A stretch of 64,000 bases of DNA. Origin: Sclerurus mexicanus (lineage: Eukaryota > Chordata > Aves > Passeriformes > Furnariidae). Position numbers and translations under genes: made by a program. Of this stretch, positions 1-11,765 are shown piece by piece. Positions within the stretch are counted from its first letter, which is position 1, and each line of letters starts with the position of its first letter. The notes below the pieces were generated by a model, which was not told the origin of the DNA, searched no databases, and was given only the letters and a program-made list of their open reading frames with translations. The stretch lies in contig VWZF01002475.1 of NCBI GenBank assembly GCA_013396755.1, forward strand, positions 62,001 to 126,000, written 5' to 3'.

Positions 1-2257
1 GAAGAAGGAAATAATAAAAAAAATGAAGAAATAACTGTGTTGTCCCCTGGTGTGATGACATGGTTGGTCTCTGTGCTCAGAGGCTGGGCAGGGCTGAACT
101 TGCTGGCAGCAATGGCAAACTGGAACTTCTTTGGGGCTCATCAATCAGGCAGCTGCAAGTCAGGAGTTGCATTTTTGGAGCTGAAGCTTCTGAGCCCATG
201 GGCTCAGTGGAGGTTATCTGGAACTGACACAGTGAAATGATGAGACTGCAAATAAGACAAAGCACATTTCCAGGCAGATGCTCAGTCATCCTCCTGTGAA
301 GGTCAGACCTCCCTAGTGAGGAACCTTCTGGGGATGAAGTACCTTGCAATGGCATCACGATGAAAAAGCTGGGCAGAGACTCTGCATGAACCTGCAGTTC
401 TAAACTACTCCTTTTAAAACTGTATAGTCCAGGACTGGCTCCTCAAACCTTTTTGTACCAATCTGCTGAGTTAGGGAAGGGAATCAATACCACTGTCTGA
501 CATCTCAGAAGGCTGGGTTTCTGTGAGACATTAAGTCTGAAAACTAAATGCTAATTTAAATTCAATGTTTTTTAGAGTGTAATTCCTAATCAGCTTTGCA
601 GAAATAGCCAGCTGTTTTGGTGTGGACAATCAGAGTGGATCGGGATAATGCCATTATGTCCACAACTAATTATTTGGAAGGAAATTGAATGCAAGGAAAA
701 ACGTAAAAGTAGGGGAAAACATAAAAGCAGAGCAGAGCACCACACAGGGTGCTGTGAAGAAAGTTAACTCCAACCCAGACAGATTTAGTACAGTGTTCTG
801 TCACAAAATTATTCCTGATGTTTAAAGCCAAAGTAGGCTTGAATGCAAAGGATGTTATAAACAACTTCTGCAATTTCAGGCAATTTGCATAAGACCTTTA
901 TCTTCAAGGTCTGACTCACACATTTCACTGTGTCAGAGCTGAGCCTTGGTCTGCAATAGGAGCTCATTACGAACCACAAACCCTATCATGTTTCACCTGA
1001 AGAGAAAAACAACTATCATCCAGTCTGACATCTCTACCAGAAAGCCACAGAATTGTGAGCATTTGGAAATGGAGCACAGAAAAACTCTGTACTGTATACA
1101 GGTCTCAGGAAGAACATAAGGGGAAGATAAAAATGTATATGACACGACACGCCATGGATGGAGACTTTAGTCAAAAGAAAAGAAAATCAAATATATTGCA
1201 CTGAAGCACCAATTAAAAGAGGTATCAATTTAAGGACTGCTAATTGTAATATTGAAAGATGTTATCAACAAAACAAAAAATCACCCTTGGTGAATGGCTA
1301 TAGCTGCACTTTCTCTAGTGGATTTACATCTATTTATACCAGGGAGTTATTTGGTCCTAAATTCTGTGAGGAGACAGGTTTTTGAAATCCTTATTTTGAA
1401 AACAAGATCTAAATCCATCAGTCATCTCAATGAGATTATGCTGAGTTTGCCAAACCTTCCCCAGTTAATGTGCTTTTCTGTTATTTTACTGGCTCTGCTT
1501 GTAAATACAGGATTATAAGAAAAATGAGAAAATCAAAAGATATGCAGCTTCTCCAAGAAGAGGTTAAAATGCTGTCAAAAATCCTCATCTGGGTTTGTGT
1601 GATAAAGCCTGCCACTGAGTACAAGACACAAAGTCCAGAAAAATGCATTTGCTTTTAAAACATCTCATGGGGTTTTGTCACTTTTGAATATAAAATTCCT
1701 GGATGTTTAGCTGATGGCACTTGCACCCTGCTGACTTACTGGCAATGAGATTTATTGCTGGGCATGTACAGGGGTGTTTCATGAAAACCAAGATAAACTT
1801 TATAAGATCACGGAGCAGTCCATGCCTGACAGAGCAAAGCTGTCAGATCTGAGGATACACCGAGACAGGATGTTCTCAGAACTACAGAGCCTCTCAGCTG
1901 TCAGACGATGCAAGCTGCCTGTCTTGTCTCTTCTTCGCATTCCCACACACTCTGAATCACTGGAATTGTTCCAGATAGGATGCTCAAAATGAACTGCATC
2001 ATCCCCATAATCTCTGGACTCCAGTGTTTAATATCTCAAACTCTCCCCACACACTGACACCTGAGATCACTTGCCTCGTCTGGCAAGTAATAGTGGGTAG
2101 AGGGGAAGCTGCAGGACCCATGCCCACAGGCATTCACTTGTAGCAGGATGCTCTGCTTAAGTGTGGATAAACCAGCTCAAATCCTATGTGCAAAGTGATC
2201 AGTGCTGGATGAAGGGGGGTCAGCTGCTTTAGCTGTTGAAGAATGCTGAGCCCAGCC
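1..2257. other. AT-rich non-coding DNA, no gene seen
   Basis: Only short open frames occur on either strand, none with recognisable protein similarity or an exon-like pattern of splice sites. I see no recognisable repeat family. It is most likely intergenic sequence upstream of GINS3 or an intron of a gene outside the window. Confidence 0.6.
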
Positions 2258-4194
2258 TGACTCATGAATCCCAAAGTTAAACATCACAGGATGTTTCACT
2301 GGTGTTCTGTCAGGGGCAAAGTTTCCTGACAGAAACTGGCACCTGTAGGACTTGGCAGACAAAGTCCCTGATCAAGGAACCAACAAGTGATAGTGGTGAT
2401 AACTTACTGAAAGCTGCCGAGCTGACACAGCCAGGAGACATCTGACTGACAGTCCATCACTTAATAATTTAACAGTCCAGTCCCACTTTTTAACGGGAGG
2501 GTCTTCTCAAACACCACTTCTCAGAGTGTGTGGAGATTCCTCCCTTGAGTGGGGACACCCCTCAAGGTCACTCCTCGAGGCTGAGCAAAAGAGCTTTGCC
2601 CATGGTCATTGGTGTGGGTGAGTAACATCAATCTCTACTTAATCAATATTTTGCTAGCTCTGATAGAATTGCTTCAATAATGCTGCAATAAATAGTGCAA
2701 TGTACTGGTACTTATAGCTACCTATACTGTGTAGTAAATAATTCTGATGAAGATAGTTTAGTCTAACACCATCAATTCAGGTAAATAATTTATTTTATTC
2801 CTGTAAATATATTTGGTTTACCATCCTTAATCCTGCAGAACAAAGTTATATAAAGGCACAATTACACCTATATAATCCCTTAGACATAAACCATTGACCA
2901 AACCTGGGGCTAAGGTTGGAACCAGCCACATCTTGTCCCTGAGAAGGAATTGAGAAAGCAAGGGGGCCCTTTCTGCTCCTCGTGACCCAGTGGAAGGGTC
3001 TCCCTGGTTAAACCTTCTCTGAAGCTTCCATTCTGTCCAGGATGTCTTTGAGCAGCTCAGAAATCACTGCTCTCACCTCACCTCTGGATAATTTCCTGTC
3101 ATTCCCAGCAGCCACCTCTCTGTCTCCCTAAGACACCAAGAGTGCAAGCAGGGAACTCTGGATTTGCTCTGTTCCTCCTGGACCTCCTAGTTGTTATCAT
3201 ACTAATAGTCTTTCCCACTGGGGCATAGACTTTTGGTATGCTAATTCTGACTATAATCACATAATATTAGGCAAATTCTCAGTATGTATTCAGTGTAAAC
3301 TGATGTTTCTACTGAGTTTTTCATATTGAAGGATAAAAAACTTCTTCACAAGCTATGAACAACATTCTCTACTCGATGGCTACACATGATGCAGTGTGCT
3401 CCAGCAAGGTGCTGTTAGATTTCCTTTTCTGTATGTGTTCAGAAAAGAAAAAGATTGGATCTTCCCCTGTTCTAGTATGCCTCAAAAAAACATGGGACAG
3501 CCTGACCCCTTTTCCACAGTCCAGAAATGAAAAGCAGCAGCCAAGAGGCAATCAGATTCAAGGTATTCAGAGATTCTGCTGGGCAAAGGCACAAAACCAT
3601 GGGCCAAAGGGAGCATTCACACTCTAACAAAGCCCTGGAATATCAGCATTCTGCTCATCTAGTGCTGATGGATGAAAGGCTGGAGTAATGCTGGTAACAC
3701 TGAAACCATGGTTCAAAGAGCACAGGCAGCTGAAAACATGAAATGCAGATGACTGAATCCTCTCTAGCTTGGGATCCTGGGCCAGTATATGGATAATATG
3801 GCAGATAATTCAAACTCTTATTCTAGATCTTGAGAAACATGTAATGTTGCCTGTTTTGTTTTTTCCAGTAACTCATTTGATAAACTCTCCAGAATAATGT
3901 GAATGAGAGTGAGAACCTAGAATGAAGAAAAGGAATATCAGGATATACAGAGGAAAACATGCAAAATATTTGTAGTCAGATTCATAATTGCTTATTTGAG
4001 TCTGAAAGACAAAGAATAATCTTTTCTTTACTGGGGAAAAATTTGTAGATTTTAGCTTGCTTTTACTGGAAATATCCTGGATAGCTCAGGAAAAAATCCC
4101 CCACATCATTTAGAAAGTGAAGCTCATATAGCAACCCACCCCTGTCTCTTCCTTTCAAACAGGTCATCAGTTTCTAGTTTTTATGTAATTTCCA
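2258..4194. repeat. Duplicated block, copy 1
   Basis: This 1937-bp block recurs at 4631-6567 with a constant offset of 2373 bases. Reading the copies side by side I found one clear substitution (T at 3985, C at 6358). It ends at a single N. No gene was recognised inside; a 90-codon open frame at 3355-3627 resembles nothing I know and is simply repeated with the block. Such near-identity with single-N borders points to a false duplication in the assembly, probably allelic. Confidence 0.9.
2400..2850. mobile_element. Possible avian ERVL-type solo LTR
   Basis: The stretch resembles, from memory, avian endogenous retrovirus L-type long terminal repeats: a GC-moderate first half followed by an AT-rich half with an AATAAA near 2686. 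I could not fix both ends or find a target-site duplication, and no internal retroviral coding sequence follows. The same stretch occurs again in the duplicated copies (4196-4629 and from 4773). It could be an unrelated sequence. Confidence 0.3.
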
Positions 4195-4195
4195 N
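4195..4195. other. Single-N assembly join
   Basis: One N separates the end of copy 1 from a second, partial copy of the same sequence. Single Ns at every duplication border in this window suggest contigs joined by a scaffolder or gap filler. Confidence 0.95.
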
Positions 4196-4629
4196 TAACT
4201 TACTGAAAGCTGCCGAGCTGACACAGCCAGGAGACATCTGACTGACAGTCCATCACTTAATAATTTAACAGTCCAGTCCCACTTTTTAACGGGAGGGTCT
4301 TCTCAAACACCACTTCTCAGAGTGTGTGGAGATTCCTCCCTTGAGTGGGGACACCCCTCAAGGTCACTCCTCGAGGCTGAGCAAAAGAGCTTTGCCCATG
4401 GTCATTGGTGTGGGTGAGTAACATCAATCTCTACTTAATCAATATTTTGCTAGCTCTGATAGAATTGCTTCAATAATGCTGCAATAAATAGTGCAATGTA
4501 CTGGTACTTATAGCTACCTATACTGTGTAGTAAATAATTCTGATGAAGATAGTTTAGTCTAACACCATCAATTCAGGTAAATAATTTATTTTATTCCTGT
4601 AAATATATTTGGTTTACCATCCTTAATCC
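4196..4629. repeat. Duplicated block, partial copy 2 (434 bp)
   Basis: It matches 2400-2833 (offset 1796) and 4773-5206. Both ends are bounded by a single N. Its ends correspond to no natural element boundary that I can see, which supports a misplaced contig over a transposon. Confidence 0.9.
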
Positions 4630-4630
4630 N
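4630..4630. other. Single-N assembly join
   Basis: One N separates partial copy 2 from full copy 3, which restarts at the sequence found at 2258. Confidence 0.95.
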
Positions 4631-6567
4631 TGACTCATGAATCCCAAAGTTAAACATCACAGGATGTTTCACTGGTGTTCTGTCAGGGGCAAAGTTTCCT
4701 GACAGAAACTGGCACCTGTAGGACTTGGCAGACAAAGTCCCTGATCAAGGAACCAACAAGTGATAGTGGTGATAACTTACTGAAAGCTGCCGAGCTGACA
4801 CAGCCAGGAGACATCTGACTGACAGTCCATCACTTAATAATTTAACAGTCCAGTCCCACTTTTTAACGGGAGGGTCTTCTCAAACACCACTTCTCAGAGT
4901 GTGTGGAGATTCCTCCCTTGAGTGGGGACACCCCTCAAGGTCACTCCTCGAGGCTGAGCAAAAGAGCTTTGCCCATGGTCATTGGTGTGGGTGAGTAACA
5001 TCAATCTCTACTTAATCAATATTTTGCTAGCTCTGATAGAATTGCTTCAATAATGCTGCAATAAATAGTGCAATGTACTGGTACTTATAGCTACCTATAC
5101 TGTGTAGTAAATAATTCTGATGAAGATAGTTTAGTCTAACACCATCAATTCAGGTAAATAATTTATTTTATTCCTGTAAATATATTTGGTTTACCATCCT
5201 TAATCCTGCAGAACAAAGTTATATAAAGGCACAATTACACCTATATAATCCCTTAGACATAAACCATTGACCAAACCTGGGGCTAAGGTTGGAACCAGCC
5301 ACATCTTGTCCCTGAGAAGGAATTGAGAAAGCAAGGGGGCCCTTTCTGCTCCTCGTGACCCAGTGGAAGGGTCTCCCTGGTTAAACCTTCTCTGAAGCTT
5401 CCATTCTGTCCAGGATGTCTTTGAGCAGCTCAGAAATCACTGCTCTCACCTCACCTCTGGATAATTTCCTGTCATTCCCAGCAGCCACCTCTCTGTCTCC
5501 CTAAGACACCAAGAGTGCAAGCAGGGAACTCTGGATTTGCTCTGTTCCTCCTGGACCTCCTAGTTGTTATCATACTAATAGTCTTTCCCACTGGGGCATA
5601 GACTTTTGGTATGCTAATTCTGACTATAATCACATAATATTAGGCAAATTCTCAGTATGTATTCAGTGTAAACTGATGTTTCTACTGAGTTTTTCATATT
5701 GAAGGATAAAAAACTTCTTCACAAGCTATGAACAACATTCTCTACTCGATGGCTACACATGATGCAGTGTGCTCCAGCAAGGTGCTGTTAGATTTCCTTT
5801 TCTGTATGTGTTCAGAAAAGAAAAAGATTGGATCTTCCCCTGTTCTAGTATGCCTCAAAAAAACATGGGACAGCCTGACCCCTTTTCCACAGTCCAGAAA
5901 TGAAAAGCAGCAGCCAAGAGGCAATCAGATTCAAGGTATTCAGAGATTCTGCTGGGCAAAGGCACAAAACCATGGGCCAAAGGGAGCATTCACACTCTAA
6001 CAAAGCCCTGGAATATCAGCATTCTGCTCATCTAGTGCTGATGGATGAAAGGCTGGAGTAATGCTGGTAACACTGAAACCATGGTTCAAAGAGCACAGGC
6101 AGCTGAAAACATGAAATGCAGATGACTGAATCCTCTCTAGCTTGGGATCCTGGGCCAGTATATGGATAATATGGCAGATAATTCAAACTCTTATTCTAGA
6201 TCTTGAGAAACATGTAATGTTGCCTGTTTTGTTTTTTCCAGTAACTCATTTGATAAACTCTCCAGAATAATGTGAATGAGAGTGAGAACCTAGAATGAAG
6301 AAAAGGAATATCAGGATATACAGAGGAAAACATGCAAAATATTTGTAGTCAGATTCACAATTGCTTATTTGAGTCTGAAAGACAAAGAATAATCTTTTCT
6401 TTACTGGGGAAAAATTTGTAGATTTTAGCTTGCTTTTACTGGAAATATCCTGGATAGCTCAGGAAAAAATCCCCCACATCATTTAGAAAGTGAAGCTCAT
6501 ATAGCAACCCACCCCTGTCTCTTCCTTTCAAACAGGTCATCAGTTTCTAGTTTTTATGTAATTTCCA
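4631..6567. repeat. Duplicated block, copy 3
   Basis: Full-length second copy of 2258-4194. It runs without interruption into unique sequence after 6567, so copy 1 is attached to the upstream flank and copy 3 to the downstream flank. This is what two overlapping contigs that were not merged would produce. Confidence 0.9.
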
Positions 6568-9500
6568 AAAAGTAAAGCTTTCTTCTGCACACAAAGATTG
6601 ATTCATTAGATGTTTTTGTCTCTGGGCATTGAGCAGCCTTTGGCTGAATAGAGTTGGAGTTCATGCTACTTAATTGGAAGAGCATCATTTCCAACATCTC
6701 CCTAGGGTATTTACTATGAATGGTGAGACAGAAGAAAGAGGAATTGCTGGTGTTTAATATTTTATGCCAATGGAGAGGACTCATTGTTTTTCTCAGCAAC
6801 TTGAGTACTTTACAGGTAGGAAAGGGTTTCCCTGTCAAGAATGAACACGATACTTTTCTTTCATCCTCATAATGTAAGTGGATGTGAAAGAAACTGAAAC
6901 ACATTAGTTTTCTACTCACATCATCACAGTCACCCTGAGGCACCAAAAGTTTGAGAAATCTCAGCACATTTGAATTTATTGCAGATACACAATTCTGCAC
7001 AGTAACCAGCAATTTCCTTTTCCCGCTGAAGGTTGTTATCACAATTACCATTTCCCCACACTTCTAAACAAAAACAATAATAAATTGCCATCTAGGGAAC
7101 TCCAAAGGCAAGAAACACCAAGAATTCTGGTAGCATTCCCAACTAAACCATGAAAAGTTTTAGCAACATTGCACCACTCTTTAAAAGAAGAAATCTTCTT
7201 CAAATGCCTGCTGCTGATTTAACTGACTTTCCACTTACCAGAAAAACTACACAATGATTAAAACAGCCTTGGAAATTGCTGAATCCACTCCCACATAATA
7301 AGAGTGAAGGACAGCTGGGAAAAAATACTGGAGTTCTAGAAATGCTTCTGTTTTGTCAAAAATCTTGTTTGCAATACAAGCTATAGCATCTGGTTTATCT
7401 TATGACTTCAATCCTCCTTTTTGGAAAGTGCATAAAAGCTTTTGAAATTCATTGCACAAGGTGGGCAGAGTCCCCACTGCCACTGCTGCCTTCTGGCTGA
7501 GAGAGCCTTGGCAGGAAGATGGAACTCAGAAGCCAGAAGACCCTTCCCATAGGATGTTTAGTTACCCTAAATCCCTACGTTTCTTCTGTGGCTGTTCTCC
7601 CATCTGCAAAATGTGACAAAATCCTCCAAGCTTCCTCCACGTGGAAAGGAATGATACCCTGAAATGTAAATATGGTGTATCATTAACTGTTTCTGAAACT
7701 CTCACATTTGCAGATAAACTGAAGAGGAAAGTGATTATCTCCCGGGTTTAACTACTGACTTGTGCTGCTACCCCTTTTCCTTCAGAAAATAAAACTACTG
7801 GACTGCAGAATCTGTCTCTTGGAAAGCAGCATTTATTCAGGCGGGGTAGCACTTAACCCCCTTAGGATAATCCTGCTGAAGCCAATTGGTTTACTGGAGT
7901 TATACGCCTGTATTTGCACAACAAAAGGGTTGCAAAAGCCTGTAGCAAAGACACAGCACGATTTACAAATAAGAACTCCCACTGCCACAGGCAAGTTAAC
8001 TGATTAAGAAATGCAGATTTGTTAAGTGTAAATTCCAGGAGGGACAGGGACAGCCGAGCAGCACGAGGAAGGGAAGGGCCGGGGATGCGGGTGAAGGATG
8101 TGCGCTGAATGGAGCGCGCTGCGCTCCAGGAGCTCTGCTCTCAGCAGTGTGAGCACCACGTGTCTGAGTCCTGCCGGTGCGCTCAGCATCCTTCGCACGG
8201 GATCAGGGGCTGAGGTTCTGGCTCTGCTGCAGTCACTCGTCTCATCTAGGGACGTTAACACAGCAAACCCCTGCCAGCGTTTCTGATGGCTTGATATCAA
8301 ATGCAAATAAGAAAAGCAAATCATGCTATAATCCTCTCTACTTAGGAGACAAAGCCTCAAGATCGACCTTAGTTCATGCTGTGATTTAGTCCATTATGTA
8401 GAGACTGATGATTCCTCTTTCACTTTGACCTTAAAAAGCAAGGTAAGGAGAGGTCACAGGGAGTCCCATCAACAACCTGCAGCTCTTTCAGTCGCCTTAT
8501 TTCACCTGCTTAATGTTATTAGATTACCCACGATGGCACTATCAGCTGCCTCTGCCATAACCTCACCCCACATGTGACACAGCTCAGCAGCTGTGCAATA
8601 CGCGCAGACATCAGCCTGCTCTGATGGAAGGCCCTAGAAGAAGAGCGTGACATAATTTTTCTTCCCTGAATTTATCTGATATTAAATTGGCTGAATTTTG
8701 TGCTATTCAGGATTTAAGAAGTACATAGATGAGATGTAACAGCTGTTTGTCAATTTCTAAGGTTTTATTCTTTCTCATACTTTGCAATCCTCTAATTTAT
8801 CTACTGTACCTTGAAATAATTTGGGGTTTATTCATCACGGCTCAAACTTGATGCTGTAACGTTTTGCTCTGTCATTACTCAGTTTTTGGCATAGATCATT
8901 TAAGACACAGGACAATCTTTTTCCTTCAGGGAAGTCTTGAAATCATATTTATGAAAATATAGTATGATTTAAGATGCTGGGGTGGTTATGCATATTTTTA
9001 TATCAAGGTTCGCACACAAGTGATCAAGAATAAGAACCTGCCTGGTACTTTCCTCAGAATGAGAAGGCAAAGATACTACAAAAAGAAGTGACATAATTTT
9101 GTCTACCAAACTCATTATTCTTTAAAATTATCACAAAAGAACAATTCTTCAACTGGTGTTGCAGCGAGTGTGAATTTTTTCCCTCTGTGTTCTTTCAACT
9201 TTACCCAGCTCCTCAGGCTTTCCGCACCTCTGTGCTTATTTCCATATCACACAGGCTGAAGCATCTTGAGACACAGGAAAATAGTGCTTTCCTTTCTTCT
9301 TTTTCCAGATATCTTAGTTCTGCACCCTGGAAAGAGCATATTCCATTTGCATAGTTCTCCTCACTTACAGTGCACACTTTCACATTTAGCATGGAGATTT
9401 GTTTCCTAAACCTCGTTAAGCAGGGAATATTTTTACTAATCCAATTCAGTAAATTATAATTTTATCAGAACTGTCCTTTAGAAAGAGCTTTTGGAAATTG

Positions 9501-11213
9501 CCCTGCAACTCATCTGGAAAATGTGCAGAGATAGAAGGATTTATTTTCTAAACAGAAAGACTCAATCTCTTATTTAAGAAAACACAAAACCAAACCAGGA
9601 CAATAGTTGATATTGCTAACTTTAAAGCAATGCCTGTTTTCTGTACCATAGATAAAAATTCAGCATTTTACAAGGACCGACCTTTACATTAAATCTCTCT
9701 TCAGCATCACGCATTGCCCTTACCACTGTCGTCAGTATCCAATGTGCCTGACTAGTGGGAAAAGGGGACACTCTGGGATCAGGAGTGTGGGGGTGTTGCA
9801 CTGACAAACACGTGGGTACATTCCTTGTGTTCCTGAGTCTCTGTTAAGGAAACTTTCCTGTCCAACCATTCAGGAGCCACTCTGGGAGTCCCACTCACAC
9901 CACCCTGGACTGTCCCTGCTGGAACCGAAGCACCTTCGCAGTGACCCCAAGGGTGACTGGCTTGACTCCCTGCGCACCCCATGTTCACACAGACAGGCCA
10001 GGTTCCTTCACCAGCTCAGTCCCAGGTCTCCCATAGTGCCACACACCTGGTTCCTTTCAGCAATTTAATCCTGGTGCAGTGACATGAGAGCCCCTGAATT
10101 TGGTGCCTGTGGGGCAGGACCCTGAACAAAGGCATTCCGGGGCTTGTGTCCCCTTGCAGTCTGTGCCCTGTTCCAGTGGTGGTGTTTAGTCTGGCGTCTT
10201 CCCACTGTTCCCTGGCTCCTGCGGAGTCTCTGGGTGACAGGCCACTCCTCGGCTCATGGCTCCATGCTGGGCATTCCAGCCATGCCCCGCACCCTGGGCA
10301 CAATCTGCTCACACAGCAGCTGCACACCACTGGCATGGGGGTATTCCACGTCTCCATTGGTGATACTTGTTTAGCAAACAAAAGGCATTTAGATTTTTGC
10401 AAATCCAGCACGCCACAGTTCACGAAAAGCTTGACATTTCTTTGTTGGCTGGATTTTTAGAGCACATACTGCCATGGTACCTAAGGGACACACAAGTGAC
10501 GGAAGTACATCATCCTGATGTCTCAGTCTGCACTGTCTGTGCTCTGTTTTTCTTAGAATGAAATAACACAAGATTTAATAAACTGGTTCAAATTTTATTA
10601 TTTTGCATGGGTTTGACTTCAATGAAGATATTAAAAGCACCAGCAGGCTAATTGATGATGACAAAATAATAACAAATCACAGTGGATCCAGCCTGAGCAG
10701 GAAGAATGCTGAGGTCGTAAGAATTAAAAGATAATTAAAGATGCATTGGATAATGCCTTAGTCATGGACTGAAAATGTCATTAAAGAAATCATCAAAACA
10801 CCCATAAATAGCTTTCTGATTATTTTTCAGGGAAATTGTCAGGTGTTTCAACTCTGCTCAATTGTCTGTGTTCCTTCCTCAGCAGAACAAAGACTGAAAT
10901 ATTTACTAGATTATTTAAATGTTGTCTTATAGACCCCTGTCTGTAGAAAGAATAATGTTTTTGGCATATACAGCTTGGGGAATATCAAGAAAACTTTAAT
11001 GTGATGAAAAATGAACTAATTTTGAAGCAACAAAAGAATGAGCCGAAAAAAAAAAAGAAGAAAAAAAGCACAGGGTCAGATGAAAATTCAGATAGAAATG
11101 GGGCATAAGCACAGTTTTTACCCTTTTACAACCAAACCAAGAATTTCATACAGGGTATTTGATTCTGCCTTCAAAATATGACTTCATTATTTATTTTACA
11201 GCACTAAAATAAA
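6568..11213. other. Non-coding DNA upstream of GINS3, no gene recognised
   Basis: Mostly AT-rich sequence. The longest frame, 165 codons on the minus strand at 6554-7051, starts inside the duplicated block and has no recognisable domain. Two GC-richer patches, at about 8040-8260 and 9780-10450, stand out and are discussed as findings. No convincing exon was found. Confidence 0.55.
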
Positions 11214-11324
11214 TTATTTGGGGATGTAGCCTCCCCTTGAAATCCAGCGTAGACACAGCCCATTAGTACTGCAAGGGACCTCAAAGCACATCCTGTTTAC
11301 CCCCCTTCTGCATCCAGGCCCTGA

Positions 11325-11512
11325 TCCAGTCTGGATTTCCCCCCAATCTAGATCCTGATCTGAATCCAGTCCAGGTTTTCCCCCAATCTGGATCCCAGCC
11401 CTGATCCAATCTGGTTTTTCCCCCTCCATTCCGTATTCCAGCCGGAATCCAGTCCCGGTTTCCCCCCCTCCATTCGGGATTCCCGCCGCGATCCAGTCCG
11501 GGTTTTCCCTCG
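11325..11512. repeat. Minisatellite of ~40-44 bp units at the edge of the GINS3 CpG island
   Basis: Five units start at 11325, 11365, 11405, 11448 and 11492, each beginning TCCAGTC or TCCAATC followed by a run of C and T. Units nearer the gene keep CpG (CCGG), while those farther out carry CTGG or CAGG instead. The array lies directly upstream of the GINS3 promoter. Confidence 0.8.
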
Positions 11513-11597
11513 TGCCGCGCATGCGCGGTGCGGGCGGCGGGCGGTCCCTCACGGGTGCGCGGGAGCCGCGGCGCGGCGGGCCCGGCCCGGCCCGGCC

Positions 11598-11765
11598 ATG
11601 TCCGAGGGGTATTTCCCGGTGGGCCCCGGGCTGGGGCTCGAGGAGAACTTCTTGTCGCTGGACGACATCCTCATGTCGCAGGAGAAGCTGCCGGGGCGCG
11701 CCGAGAGCGCTCTGCCGCGCCTGGCCCTGTCGCTGGGCACCGGCAGCGCCGAGTCCCTCCCGGAG
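11598..11765 (+). CDS. GINS3: GINS3 coding exon 1
   Basis: Encodes residues 1-56, ending in codon GAG before a GTAACG donor. The last ~15 residues diverge most from mammalian orthologues. Confidence 0.95.

Noticed and set aside
3355..3627. 90-codon frame repeated at 5728-6000, looking like a duplicated small gene
   Set aside because: It is identical only because the whole block is duplicated by the assembly. Codon pattern and sequence give no sign of selection or homology.
6554..7051. 165-codon minus-strand frame
   Set aside because: No recognisable domain, no promoter or splice context, and its 3' end overlaps the edge of a duplicated assembly block. Probably chance.
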